This document shows, piece after piece, positions 25,028-36,725 of a stretch of 64,000 bases of DNA. Below the pieces are notes generated by a model that saw only the letters and a list, made by a program, of their open reading frames with translations, had not been told where the DNA came from and ran no database searches. Numbering within the stretch: position 1 is the first letter of the stretch; each line of letters begins with the position of its first letter. Position numbers and translations under genes: made by a program. The stretch is from NCBI GenBank assembly GCA_963920705.1, contig OY987227.1, positions 25,277,935-25,341,934 of the forward strand, written 5' to 3'. This stretch comes from Odiellus spinosus (taxonomy: Eukaryota > Arthropoda > Arachnida > Opiliones > Phalangiidae).

Positions 25028-25189
25028 AAGGCTAATTTTCACCAAGCTATATCTGCGGTGGAAAATATTTCCTTTCCTCCAGAGAAAGAATATTTTATTT
25101 TTTACGGCGTAAAGTTTTTTTTTTCTCTCTAGCTTAGCGGAAGTTTTTTGTTTTTTTGCTGCAAAAACTCATTGGTGAAAATTAGCCTT
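25028..25189. mobile_element. Small TIR element (AAGGCTAATTTTCACCAA ends)
   Basis: About 160 bp bounded by perfect 18-bp inverted repeats AAGGCTAATTTTCACCAA. No clear target duplication; no coding. One copy only in this window. Confidence 0.65.
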
Positions 25190-25310
25190 AACAGAAACAA
25201 TTATAATAATAATGGCGACTTTACAAAACCAAAAGAAAAATTCTCACATAATTAAAATATAATATCTTTGCTTGGCTTCGAATTTCATCAAAACAGTAGT
25301 GCATATATAG

Positions 25311-26030
25311 GCGAGAAATTCAAACCCGTGAAGGGACAGAAATTAATAATTCAAACCCGTGAAGGGACAGAAATTAATAATTTAAACCACTGGAGGGACC
25401 GAAATTAATAATTTAAATCCGTGAAGGAATAGAAATTAAAATTCAAACCCCTGAAGAAACAAAAATTAAAAATTCTAACCCCTGAAGGGACAGAAATTAA
25501 AAATTTAAACCAGTGGAGGAACAGAAATGGAAAAATTCAATCCCCTGTAGGAAGAGCAATTAAAAATTTAAACACCTGCGGGACAGAAATTAAAAATTCA
25601 AACCCCTGATGGACAGAAATTAAAAATTCAATCTCTTGTAGGGACAGAAATTAAAAATTCAATCCCCTGAGGGACAGAAATTAAAAATTCAATCCCCTGG
25701 TAGGAAGAGAAATTAAAAATTTAAACCCCTGAGGGACCGAAATTAAAAATTCATTCCCCTGTTGGAAGAGAAATTAAAAATTCAAACCCATGAGGGACAG
25801 AAATTAAAAATTCAATCCCTTGTAGGGCCAGAAATTAAAAATTAGATCCCTTGTAAGGACAGAAATTAAAAATTCAATCCCTTGTAAGGACAGAAATTAA
25901 AAATTCAATCCCTTGTAAGGACAGAAATTAAAAATTCAATCCCTTGTAAGGACAGAAATTAAAAATTCAATCCCCTGTAGGAAAAGAAATTAAAAATTCA
26001 AACCTGTGAAAAGGACAGAAACTGAAAATA
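25311..26030 (+). repeat. About 36-bp minisatellite (CAGAAATTAAAAATTCAA CCCCTG)
   Basis: Around 20 imperfect units joining ACAGAAATTAAAAATTCAA to CCCCTGAAGGG or CCCTTGTAAGG. Units vary from about 32 to 38 bp and homogenise toward the right (25830-25980). The CCCCTGTAGG/CCCTTGTAAGG core recalls the CCCCTGTAAA of the neighbouring satellite, possibly by chance. Confidence 0.85.
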
Positions 26031-26393
26031 AACTGTGAAACAAATATGGAAGTTTAAGAATTTAGAAAGAACTATAGGACGGAGAGATTCCATCTGGAGA
26101 TATCTCATTTTCACAAACTACGGTGCTTTTGGAAAAAAAAAATGTTAAAAGTTTACCCTTGAAGGCTCGAATGCTTTTTAGGCTTCACATGATAGAGAAT
26201 CACAAAATTACCATCGCAATTAAGTAGAACTGTGTTCACACTAGAAACTTTGCAACCGTTTTAACCATTTTAGAAAGGTCAAATTGAAATATTTTCAGGT
26301 CAACTGTAAAGATCATTTCTCAAAATATAAAATTACTGTCTTGAAAAATTGATTTGAAGATTTAAAACGATTTGAAAATGATTTCAATATCTC

Positions 26394-26731
26394 CAGAAGC
26401 CGATGAAACCCTCCTTAGAAGTCTATTACTCCCGGGTCTTGTCTACCCCTCTCTGTATGGGTTATTCTCAAAAGGCGCGATTCGTACGCCTCCTAACGGT
26501 AGATATTTTCGGAGCGGGAGTTCGTCGAGCGAATATCTCTAGCAGCCTTCGAGTTCGTCCAAAAACGTCGTCGTTTGTGGAGAGAGAGAGAATTTCCAAT
26601 TTTCCGTAGACAGGGGGGATGAAGTAGGACCCCTTCTAACTCGTAAAATTGGGAATTTTACCCATACAGAGAGGAGCGCTATATGGAACATTGGAGTAGT
26701 AGACTTCAAAGGAGGGTTTCATCGGCTTCTG
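26394..26731 (+). mobile_element. MITE family 1, copy 2
   Basis: 338 bp, CAGAAGCCGATGAAACCC ends, perfect 7-bp target duplication atatctc (26387-26393 and 26732-26738). Same orientation as the 876 copy. The open frame 26403-26609 is transposon interior, not a gene. Confidence 0.93.
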
Positions 26732-26743
26732 ATATCTCTAAAG

Positions 26744-26990
26744 TAGAAAGAATAAATTTACCGATTTTGAAACGTCCATTTCTGAAAATAATGAAAAAAA
26801 TCCTCAAATATGGTCGTCAGTATCGTTGAAAGAGATAGAAGAATATGACGTCAGTGATTCTACCAGTAACTCCCTATATAGCACGCTGCTCGAATCAAAA
26901 GGCGAGGTTTCAACCAAGATTTTTGGCCAAGAATCAAAGTTGAAAGCTTCTTGTAATAAAACTGTAAAAAACAAGTCTTCAAAAGCATAA
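26744..26990 (+). CDS. Possible terminal coding exon of an unrecognised gene
   Basis: From an AG acceptor candidate (26742-26743) a frame of 81 sense codons stays open to TAA at 26988-26990, which is notable in DNA this AT-rich. The peptide is hydrophilic and acidic then lysine-rich: it contains NEKNPQIWSSVSLKEIEEYD and ends KNKSSKA. ATTAAA and AATAAA words follow within 60 bp, as expected for a last exon. There is no ATG-led frame, and no upstream exon was identified; a family 1 MITE sits immediately upstream. I do not recognise the protein. It could also be a chance open frame. Confidence 0.33.
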
Positions 26991-28900
26991 AGAGAAAAAA
27001 AGGTTATTTTATTAAAAATGCGTTATAATAAAAGACTGTATGGCAACATCAATTTTTTTTTTACAATATCTTCAATAATTAAAAATGTATAAAAATACCA
27101 CATTTTTGTACTTAATGATCATGATTAAAGGCACTCGAATTTAAGGCCCGTATTCTTAGTTTTTTTTTTCTTTAATTAATTTTGGTCAACATTTTACTTT
27201 TTTTTCTTTAATTTTGTATTTATATATAAATTTATTATTACGGTGTTAATTTACCATCACCTAACTTCTTCAAATTTTGAGTTTTAAATTTAACTTTCAT
27301 TACTTTTCCCTAAAATATACTACGCGGGACTTTTCATTCCAAAACAAGTTGTCGAAATAAAATAAAAAATGGGCTTATTGTTAAAGTTATTCGGAGCTGA
27401 ATATATATATAATAATACCAATATTATGAATGGTAAATATAATAGTTAAAGCAATCAAATTTTATAAAACAAAAAAAAACACGATTTTTTTTAATCTAAT
27501 ATATTTAACAAAAACTGATTTTTTTTTTTACTAATTCTAAAACAATGGACCACCGGGATATTTAAGCGTAGCGAGCTACAAAAAGCACAAATAACAATAC
27601 ACATAAACAGGCAAAGCTGTACTAAACTATAGCGCTATTGGCGTTTAAAAAATGCAGTAAAATAATAAAAAAATTAAACAAAAAACAAAGCGAACAAAAA
27701 CACCGGGTGTAAGCTATAAAAGCGCAAAAAAAAAAAAAACATTTTTGCTAGGTTTCAACAAACAAAAAAACAATTAAAAAAATCACTGGGATACGCGAAA
27801 GCTGTTTAATTGATTCCCTTGGATATTGCTAGGTTAATTATTAACTAATTTTCATTATGGTAATAACTGTAAGATTGATATTCCAACAAGGTAACCAGTT
27901 AAAACAATTCTAATTTGGAAATTTTAGTTTTTAACAAAATATATAGCCAAATAGCTAACTAAATCACGGGTTAGACGTTACAAATGTATCAACCCTTAAG
28001 TTAAATTATACACAAAAACGTGTCTTAAAATTGTGGGAAAAATTCAAAAGCTGTTCCATTTAACGAAAACTGAAGAATTCAGCGTTTTTCTAAAACTAAG
28101 TTATCAAAAAATCGAAGAAAAATTAACTATTCGACAACTTTAAAATGAAAAATGTGTTAAGTTTCCATTTTTCTTTTAAACTTGAGATATTGCAGACAAT
28201 TTTTTTACTACGAATAATTTAATTTGAAGTCTGGTCACCCTGATGAATTTTGGTTTGTGATAACAAAACATTTAACTCGAATATTAATAATTAAACTCTG
28301 ATTTTTTCACTATTTTAAGTTAACTAACATAACCAAATTTAATATATATACCTAGTATTTCTTTGGGAATCACGCAAGCTCAAGAAGCAAAATCAATTTA
28401 AAAAAAATTATCTATGCCAAAAAATTAATAAAATATACACTAAATTTGTTAATAACATTTAAACCGGGATACGATCCATTTTTTCATTTTTTTTTTTTTT
28501 GGTAAATTCGCTTTTTTTTTTTTTCGAAATTTACACACACATCTTAATTAATCTAAAAATTTACAAAACACAAATTTTCACCGGTACGTAACGTACAAAA
28601 AAAAACTAAGGGGGATTACAAAACCAAATCACCAAGACAATTTTAGCGCAAAGCAAAAATTAAACGGAGAATTATTCATAGCCCATAAAAAAAAAAATTA
28701 ACTGAACTTAATGTTCCTTAAAAAATCCCAACCACCTTCATTAATAGTATAAAATCTCCACCTCATACAGTTACGATTCTTCATTAATATTCTAACTTCA
28801 ACAGCAAACCTCATAGGTCAACCGTTTTTTCAAACTTTTAAACACAATGTCACCGTCGTTTTTCAATCATAGCCCCCTGGATACTTATGTCTCAAATTTA
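26991..28900. other. AT-rich intergenic DNA, nothing recognised
   Basis: Homopolymer-rich; no frame, RNA gene or repeat recognised with confidence. Confidence 0.4.
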
Positions 28901-28904
28901 GAAA

Positions 28905-29330
28905 TAATATTGAAAAATTCACCAGATGGCGCTAAGTATCGAGAGGGTCGACAAACACTGATTTTTTTCCCACATTAAACCATCCAGTAGGCGCCAAGGA
29001 AACTTGGTCACAATGCTCTGATCAATATTCACGTCTATTTGGGTCGTCTAAGGTCTTTGGATCATAAATCTACTACAATTACTTAACATTTTTGCAACTA
29101 AACAATTGGAGGACAGTTTTTAAAAGGTCAAGCGCCATCTAGCGTTTTTAACCACCTTAAAAACGTTCAGTAGGTGCCAAGGAAACTTGGTCACAATGTA
29201 CTGATCAATATCCATGTCTATGTGGGTCATCTATGGTCTTTTAGATATGACTACTACAATTATCTAACCCTTTTTGTCCCTTAAACAACTGGTGGAAAAT
29301 ATTTTTACAAGGTCAAGCGCCAACTAATGT
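28905..29330. repeat. Two-copy tandem duplication, about 183-bp period
   Basis: CAGTAGGYGCCAAGGAAACT followed by TGGTCACAATG starts at 28985 and again at 29168. Homology runs on through CTGATCAATATYCAYGTCTA to ACTACAATTAYYTAAC. Each copy is preceded by a CGCCATCT-type word (agatggcgc / gcgccatct). Non-coding. Confidence 0.75.
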
Positions 29331-29529
29331 TAAATTAGAGCAAAGTATCCAGGCGACGACGATTGAAATAAATCGATTTATTTAAAATACGGGGATCATT
29401 GCGAGTTTCTGCATTTCTAGTGTGTCCAGCTACGATTTTTTTAAAGGTTATAAACCGACAATACGTATGGAATGTATCGCTACATTACTGGGGTAACATT
29501 CTTTCGCGATAACCTATATCACACGTGTA

Positions 29530-29550
29530 ATATATATATATATATATATA
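29530..29550. repeat. TA microsatellite
   Basis: About ten TA units. No other feature within 29330-30270. Confidence 0.9.
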
Positions 29551-30271
29551 GGCAAATTGTTTTAATATACCTGCAATAAATACGGTATAAAACTTATTGA
29601 CGCAATCAATCATTTAAGTGTCGAGAAAAATAACGCCACTGAGTGGCTTAAACTCTTCAGATTTTAAGTCTTTAGAAATTATTATGTAAAATTACCTTTA
29701 AGGTCAATTCTATATTCGTGAGCGAATTTACTAATAAGAATAAATTCGCCATTTAAGGCATTAAGATTTTCTCTCGAGTTTTGAGATTTTTTTTATCTAA
29801 AAAAATTATTATTTTTAAGAGAGGTGTTTTTTGAATAAGAAAAGATGTAAGAATATATAGAGATGGTATCTAAACCATAGAGGAAAATAAAAATTATAAA
29901 AAAATATTATATTGGCACTTATTAGGAACAATTTATGCTTAAACTGCTTGGCAGCTTTTTTTCTCACCTCTTGGAGAAATAAATACAATTCAAAAAGCTA
30001 CCAATAACTCATTAATAAGGCCTATTCATTGGTTATTTACATGAAAAAAAGAATGAAAAAGGAATTTGGGTATATTTTAAAGAAGTTTGGCTCGAGAGGT
30101 CAGAAATTCTTTGGTCTCAGGTTATGGAAAATAATTTAAAAAGTTTAGCATTCGTGAGATTTCCCTCAACTTTTTTTGGATATTAGTTTATGTTATTGTT
30201 TGAAATTAAATTTTGTATTTATTTGAAATCTAAATGGAGTGAATTTTAATCTAATTTTAAACATTTTTAGT

Positions 30272-30590
30272 TGAATATCTATAAAAGTTTACAACTTATT
30301 CCAGTGGAGTAACGCTACTAACAAACTTTAAACTTTGGTGTATCGAGACACTATCAGCTGCGTCACAGATAGCGAAGGGCAGGCTTGCTGAATTTCATCC
30401 CTCTTGTCCCGACTAAATGGTCGTGGAATAGTCCAAATCACTGAAGCGTAACAAGGGTGGTAGCTAATGATTCTGTTACTCGCCGGCTCGAGCTTTGTTC
30501 CGCTATGACGTACAATTTTCTGTTTGCTCAGAGCGTTACGCTACTTTTACAGAATAAGTTAGAAACTTTTAATATTCAATATTGGAATAG
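30272..30590. mobile_element. Degenerate TIR element
   Basis: TTGAATAT-TAAAAGTTT-AACTTATTC at the left (from 30272) is matched in inverse by GAATAAGTTAGAAACTTTTA and ATATTCAA at the right (30552-30590), with AGTAGCGTAACGCT-like sequence just inside both. No target duplication identified; no coding. Confidence 0.5.
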
Positions 30591-30921
30591 AATTTGGAAC
30601 TTTTTGTTCAATCTTTGATATTGGATGTAATTCCTATCATGCGCAGCACCTATCGTTCTTTTTCGAACTATTGTTATTGATTTGCTGCAGTGATTTTTAC
30701 AAAGATCACCTTCCAAGAGAGGAAGGTTATACTAAATTTAATTTTCAACTAACTTTGAAACTTATTTTCAATACCATGGAGAATTAATTTGGATGATATT
30801 TGATCTTAGGACGGAATATGGATCATATATTGGATTTTCAAAGTATTGGCTGATGATATAACTTATTAGTGAAAACAATAAAAACTCGTGGTATAAATTA
30901 TCTTCATGAAACCAAGAATCC

Positions 30922-31214
30922 ATTCAGGTTCCATAAGAATATGGGAGGGCCACGATTCAATAACCATCCTCCCAAACTTTGTAGCAAAAGTTCGTCCGCT
31001 TCGAATCGATTTTTCAAGTAAATCGCTCCTGACATCTATTATTAACCCGCGCCACTAACGACCTTGACATAATATTTTGGGTAATAAAAATGGAGCCGAC
31101 CAAAAAAGATCTAAGCGTACAAATGTTGCGAAAATTGCGGACGAACTTTTGTTACAAAGTTTGGGAGGATGTTTATTGAATCGTGGCCCTCCCATATTCT
31201 TATGGCACCTGAAT
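30922..31214. mobile_element. Foldback element with long arms (ATTCAGG ends)
   Basis: About 290 bp. Arms of roughly 80 bp are nearly perfect inverted repeats: ATTCAGGTTCCATAAGAATA, then GGGAGGGCCACGATTCAATA, then TCCTCCCAAACTTTGT, through GTTCGTCCGC. The short centre carries CCACTAACGACCTTGACAT. No clear target duplication. Confidence 0.75.
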
Positions 31215-31577
31215 AGAATTTAAATGATCTTCCTTACTACCATAAACTTTTGTATTTAAAAGGATTTTCCTAGCTATTTTGCATTTTGAGCAGACACTTC
31301 GATCAAATTTGAGCAATTTGAGTGTAAAATATGGCAAAAATGGTATGATAAATTACGAACATCTGACCTCTCGGCTTATTTTGCTAATATCAAAAGATAA
31401 GATAGATATTTTTTTTCAAGAAACTATAATTAATAAACTAAAAAATATTAAATTCCTCTCTCTTTACCCGTACTTATTACATTTAACTAAATTTAAACAT
31501 TAAAAACCTTTTTAATATTTGGTATAAAACTGAGTGTTTGTTATATCTGAAAACATATTTGGTATATTTTTCTTTAA

Positions 31578-32278
31578 AGAGAGAATGCAAAATAATAACA
31601 AGTGATTTTTTTTTATGGATTCATTATCGTTTAAACAGGCCTAATCCACCAATAAAAAGTTTACAAAACAAATATTAAACTAGAAATAAATTTAAAACTT
31701 AACCGGAAAATAGGCTTAGCGGGATTCATAGAGATCAGCTGAATTGCTTACGTCAAGGAGGATCAGAGAAGGAGAGGAAATGTGGGGACGGCGCGGTTCC
31801 TACTGCGTCGGCCTAAACTCCCACTCTGGGAGAACGGGGGTAGAGACGTTTCGTGGTAAATTGTTGTCACGTGGGTAAAACGAATCCTTTATGAGACGCG
31901 CTAGCTAGCGACCACGTGACAACAGTTTACCTCGAGAATTTCCTATCCCCCCTTTCCACCCTAGTGGGAGGTTGGCTCTTCTCTCTCTAACTCAACGCAG
32001 CCCCACATTTCCTCTCCTTCTCTGATCCTCCTTGCTTACGTGTAAGGTCTAGCGACCAATGAGCAAAAGTCCGTCGTTCACGTGAGATCACCGCGTTCGA
32101 TTGGTCGAATAAATCAGGATCTCCATTAATTCCGCTAAGCCTATTTTCCGGGTAAGTTTTAAATTTATTTCTAGTTTAATATTTGTTCGTAAATGTTTTT
32201 CACTAGTGGATTAGGCCTATTTAAACAATAAGGATTCGATAAAAAAAAAATCACATGTTGTTAGGTTGCATTCTTCCT
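31578..32278. mobile_element. TTAA-flanked foldback MITE (AGRGAGAATGCAA ends), carrying a nested MITE
   Basis: 701 bp including a 281-bp insertion and its 7-bp duplication. TTAA at 31574-31577 and 32279-32282 flanks ends AGAGAGAATGCAA and TTGCATTCTTCCT. Arms about 160 bp long pair through TTTAAAYAGGCCTAATCCAC, TTAAACTAGAAATAAATTTA and GGAAAATAGGCTTAGCGG. TTAA targets are typical of piggyBac and Kolobok superfamilies (known); which applies here is unresolved. A related left end is at 63847. Confidence 0.88.
31754..32034 (+). mobile_element. MITE family 2, copy 2 (nested)
   Basis: 281 bp, TIR CAAGGAGGATCAGAGAAGG and its complement, perfect 7-bp duplication cttacgt (31747-31753 and 32035-32041). 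Inserted into the centre of the TTAA-flanked foldback element, so it is the younger insertion. Opposite orientation to the 3588 copy. Confidence 0.93.
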
Positions 32279-32282
32279 TTAA

Positions 32283-33259
32283 ACGTAGTATAAAAATTAT
32301 TTATTTTTAAAGGTATGTTCGCCTATTTGACTAGCGCATTAAATTTGTAATCAATTGATCGATATACGGGTTTCTGAGTTTCTCTCTCTCATTTTGGGAG
32401 GAAAGAATTTTCATCTTGACAATGTTAAGTGGTAACATTTCAGGGCGTTAGCTAACTTCTATCTTGGGTACAAAAAAAAATTGTTTTTCGCCTTATCTTT
32501 AAAGTTTGACTTCGTGGGAGGGAGGGGGGGGGGCGTAAAATGGCTTATATAAAAATGCCACGAAAAGTTAAACTTATTGATAACGATAGAGGTTATATTA
32601 TGAACTTTAAAAGGAGAAAGTTTTTGACACTCGTTGCACGAGTTTTTGGACGCACTGTAATATAAATTTGACTCAGCGCTAACAGTTACGTTGAAAAATA
32701 TTTTCTTTTAGTAGAAATTGAAAAAAAAAAAAAGGAACGTTTTTAAAATAAACTTTTAAGTTTTGGATTTTTTTTGTTTGTCTAAAACCTCGATGAAACT
32801 TTTTATTTTGTAATACAATTTCCCTGAGGCTCCATCGAGGTTAGAGCGCTAACAATTCTTTTTTTAAGAGGTATATTTAATATAGTGTTTTTTTCTTTAA
32901 AGTCGTTGCTATACTACGTGTGAAATAAGCCGCCATTTGATTGAATTCTAACGAAATTAATTTTGAAATCATTTTACAACCATACTTCCTCGTATAGTTA
33001 AATTTAGTTGATCTATCTTAATTCTGTAATTATTTTCGATAACATCCAGAAGGAAATTTCACGTTTAGTAACTGAATAATTAGGAAATATATAAATTATA
33101 AGAAAACTATCACACTTCTGAGATGTAACGACATAGATTTATTCCTTAGCCTAAGATTATGTTCTATATAATATGCATAGCTTGCGAAGTTTAAATATTG
33201 TTAGCTTTATACACACTTGCATTAGAATGAGGAGTATAATAGAACTGTTAGTGGTAGTT
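32283..33259. other. Intergenic, nothing recognised
   Basis: AT-rich with a G run near 32525. A short inverted pair, ACCTCGATGAAAC near 32787 and CTCCATCGAGGTTAG near 32830, could form a hairpin. No gene. Confidence 0.35.
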
Positions 33260-33671
33260 GGTTCGTACAAATGTCCATGGCTACTTTAAGAGCAAACATA
33301 ATGTATGAAATATATAAAAATATGGATGAAAACAAACAATGGCTGGGTTTTCGGTTTGCAACAGTTTAAAGTGATAAAAAGTATTATTTAAATTTCCTGA
33401 TTTTCTCAAATAATTATGATTTTTCCCTGAGTTTTTTTGATTCAAAATATATTTCCTAATAGGGACACAGCAAATAGCCAAGGGGAAAAGAAAGCCTGAC
33501 GTCATGGAACCCCCTAGCTGGGGAACGCTTGTAATGGCGAATAATGTAACTCCCCCCCACTAAGGGGGATGACACCGAGGTGAGAGATAGAAACCTCTGA
33601 CGTAACAATGTCTCCATTACTGACTCCCTATATTTAAAGGGTTTACCCTGTTTTCCATGTTTGTACGAACC
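33260..33671. mobile_element. Possible TIR element (GGTTCGTACAAA ends)
   Basis: GGTTCGTACAAATGTCCATGG at the left and CCATGTTTGTACGAACC at the right form imperfect inverted ends 412 bp apart. No target duplication seen. The minus-strand frame 33456-33713 crosses it and is not a convincing gene. Confidence 0.5.
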
Positions 33672-35312
33672 CTGATGCTTGAAATGTCTGACACAAGTAC
33701 AATAATTAAACATAAGTAAGCTCTATCCGATGAGGGCTTGTTTTCACGTCATCTACCTCTATACATATTCGTAAACATTAACTATCAAGTCTACAGTTGG
33801 TAGTGAAAAAATCATTCTTGGCATTCATTAATTTGGGAAAATCGGTATTAAAACTTAGTAATGTTTTAATTATTATGCTTATGATGATCTGACAAAATAA
33901 GAATCTTGATCAGATTGGAACTAAAATAAGTTGATAGATGATCGGGTTAATAAGCAGGGTCTGATGTCAATAACAGGTGGACAATAGCAGGTGGACAATC
34001 ATGCGCTTTTGTGAGTACAGCAGAGACTCCTTAACCTGATTTTCACTAACCCTTACCAAAAAATTCACCAAAAGTGATTTTCAAGAGCTTTTGGTACATA
34101 TTTGACTACCTTTTTTTTTTTTGGCAAGGGCAGAACGCAGCCTTTTTTTAAGAAAACCACTTCTGTGTAAAATTTTACTCTAAAGCAAGGTTGAGAAACA
34201 CTGTTCGTTCTATTATTTTTGTAAGAAATTGTTTTTATATTTTTGTGTTACGTAAAATCTTATGGATCTAACTGAATTAAAAGCTGAAAAAATAATGTCT
34301 TATAGCAAAACCCTATAATAACTAAGCTTTTTTTCTTCTTTCGTTTTTGCGACTCCTTTCACACATTTTATAGCAGCGACTACATTTATTATAAAATTGT
34401 ACTTTGTAGAAAACTTACGAAATTATCGTAAAAATATTTGTCAAAAAGACGGAAATATTACGATTGTTTTAAAATAAAAATTAAAAAAAAAAAAATTAAA
34501 AATGAGGTAGCTAGTCAATGATTATTTTTAAAAATCATTTGAGGTAGGTGGGTATTTAGGTGTTGTTTGGCCATTTAAAAAAAAAAGGACACTTAAGGCC
34601 AAGAAATTTTGTTACGCATATTTTAAACGAGACTCGAGGTAAATTTCCATTAATAGTCAAATAAATCATCGCAACAATTAAGACATTTTGTTGTCTCAAT
34701 ATTAAAACGCGCTGATTAATAATATTTGAAACATTTTACATAAAAAAACGCGTAATATCTAAATTTATAACGTATAAACTTACATTAATTACCAATAGAT
34801 ATCCATATTATATAAGGGTTTAAACAGAACCTTTTTTTTATAATAAATGTCTCGTTGGAAATTAGAGAAAATTAAATCTCTTAATATTAAATTCTAATTT
34901 CTTTTAAAATGGCATTTTCTTATTACCATTATATATCCGTTTTCTTTTTTCACAATTTATTTAACACAATTATTAGAGGTAAATATTCTAATAATCAGGT
35001 GAAAAATAAAAGTACGCCGCTCCGTTTACACTTTGAGCGGATAATAACTTTTGAAAAAATTTCAGAGTAGTTTTAATATTAACAATTTTATCATTATTGC
35101 AAAAATCTACCGTATTAAAATATTTAACCGGTTAGGGTTAGTATTAAAAAAATTATAATAGCGTACTCACGCGGTTGTTGTACTCGACGCAGACTCAATT
35201 CGTAATCCAAAAGGGATAATTACGAAAGCAACCGCTCATTGCGTTAAACTCTTAGTTTTTGCATCAAAATACTAACTAATAGGCGTCTTCTAAGGCACAC
35301 ACGTCGCATTGT
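33672..35312. other. 3' side of the PLAG-like gene, no other gene
   Basis: AT-rich. The part nearest 35312 is presumably 3' UTR of the minus-strand zinc-finger gene. A paired region at 34045-34130 (TTTTCACTAACCCTTACCAA, later TTGGCAAGGG) hints at a small repeat. Nothing else recognised. Confidence 0.35.
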
Positions 35313-36725
35313 CTATTGAAAAGCTTGATTAAAATGAGGTAGAGCTGGCGGACCTACGTCCAATGACATTGGAGAGGAGAAGGGTATTCCAGTGCTCGAA
35401 ATGGGTTGCAAGACCGTGTCAGGAGGGAGGGTGGGTAACAAATGAGACGAACCGGCTACGCTAGTGAAATAACAATTACTAGGCAGCAAGTGAGGTACTC
35501 CCGAAGGGAAGGTACAATTCGAGGACAACGGATAAAACTGCGTATGCGTCACCGGAATCATTTGACTAACGTCGCTCAACTTCAACAAATGGTCGCTCTC
35601 CTCCAAGGATTGGCACGCGTTAGTGCTAGAACTGATGGCTGAGCTAGAAGTTGGGTGATCCATGCCGTGCGCATTTTGCAGAGTCTGGAAACAAGGTTCT
35701 TGTTTCATGGAGATGTAAGTCGGGCAACTATCCTGCAAGGCCGAATGCATAGAATGCATGCTGTGGAAAGGGCTAAAAGAACTCTGGGCAGGCTCCAAAC
35801 TGTGCGAGGGTTGAGACGGCATACACGTCGGCGAGGGTTGGTGGGAAGGGGGCCGATTCAATCCTTGCTTGTCGTTACTAGACGATACCGTGTGGTGGTG
35901 GTGATGATGATTTTGGTTCATCATGGAGGTAGTGGCCACTTTCCCGGAAGAGCACGCATTATCCTTCTGAGCGTTATTGGCATTGTTGGCGGCGGCTTGA
36001 GCAGCCGCGTGGCTCTTTTTGATATGACGAACCAAATGATCTTTTCGGCCAAACCTTTGGGGGCAAAATCCGCAGTAGAAATTGCGTACCCCAGTATGGA
36101 CCACCATGTGGCGTTTAACGTCTTTTCGAGTAAAAAAGCAGCGGTCACATTGGTCACACTTATACTTGCGTTCACTGGGTCCCTTCAACGCTCTAGAGCC
36201 CGAGTGCACCTTGAGGTGGTACATAATTTGCTCTTTCCCTTCGAATATCTTTCCGCACAACTTGCAGGACAAATCACCCGATTCGGCAGCATGCAGAGCT
36301 AAGTGTTTTCGATAAGAAAGCAAGGAACTGTATCGCTTTTCGCAGTGGTTACAAGTGTGAGTAACTTTATTCGGATTGTGCACTTGCAGATGATTCTTCA
36401 AGTGATCCTTACGATGAAAACAACGATCGCACAAAGAGCATTGAAATTGACGTTCGCCGGAATGAATTAGCATATGTCGCATCATTTTAAACTTAGAAGA
36501 GAACGCTCTTCCGCAGCCTGTTTCGGAGCAGAAGAAAAGCTTATCGTGCCCATGATTTCTTTGCGAATGCGGCTCGGCGGGTCGCAGCTGTTGTCTGCGA
36601 TATTTTCTTTGTATGGTGTTGGCAACGTTATTGTGATGATTGGATTTTATCCCGTTACCGCTCCTAACCTCTCTCTTATTTAATGTATGGCCACCAGGCA
36701 AAGACTCATCGTCAGAATCTCTCAT
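35313..36725 (-). CDS. PLAG-family C2H2 zinc-finger transcription factor
   Basis: A 470-residue protein on one uninterrupted exon; stop TAG at 35313-35315. The first ATG in frame is 36725-36723; the frame is open two codons further to a TTG, which I do not use. Six C2H2 fingers lie at about residues 64-240. Their order and signature match PLAG1/PLAGL: CFHRKDHLKNHLQVHNPNK, RKHLALHAAESGDLSCKLC, TRKDVKRHMVVHTG and QRFGRKDHLVRHIKKSH. Vertebrate PLAG proteins have seven fingers; the equivalent of the first one is absent here. The tail is low-complexity and rich in Ser, Pro, His and Asn, with a run of six His. Expected role: nuclear sequence-specific activator; vertebrate PLAG proteins bind GC-rich sites in growth genes such as IGF2. 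Isolated gene; an extra 5' non-coding exon cannot be excluded. Orthology within PLAG1/PLAGL1/PLAGL2 is unresolved, so no symbol is given. Confidence 0.9.
   Translation of the reverse strand: MRDSDDESLPGGHTLNKREVRSGNGIKSNHHNNVANTIQRKYRRQQLRPAEPHSQRNHGHDKLFFCSETGCGRAFSSKFKMMRHMLIHSGERQFQCSLCDRCFHRKDHLKNHLQVHNPNKVTHTCNHCEKRYSSLLSYRKHLALHAAESGDLSCKLCGKIFEGKEQIMYHLKVHSGSRALKGPSERKYKCDQCDRCFFTRKDVKRHMVVHTGVRNFYCGFCPQRFGRKDHLVRHIKKSHAAAQAAANNANNAQKDNACSSGKVATTSMMNQNHHHHHHTVSSSNDKQGLNRPPSHQPSPTCMPSQPSHSLEPAQSSFSPFHSMHSMHSALQDSCPTYISMKQEPCFQTLQNAHGMDHPTSSSAISSSTNACQSLEESDHLLKLSDVSQMIPVTHTQFYPLSSNCTFPSGVPHLLPSNCYFTSVAGSSHLLPTLPPDTVLQPISSTGIPFSSPMSLDVGPPALPHFNQAFQ

Noticed and set aside
35442..36683. 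Open frames on the + strand opposite the PLAG-like gene
   Set aside because: Antisense shadows of a strongly conserved zinc-finger coding region.
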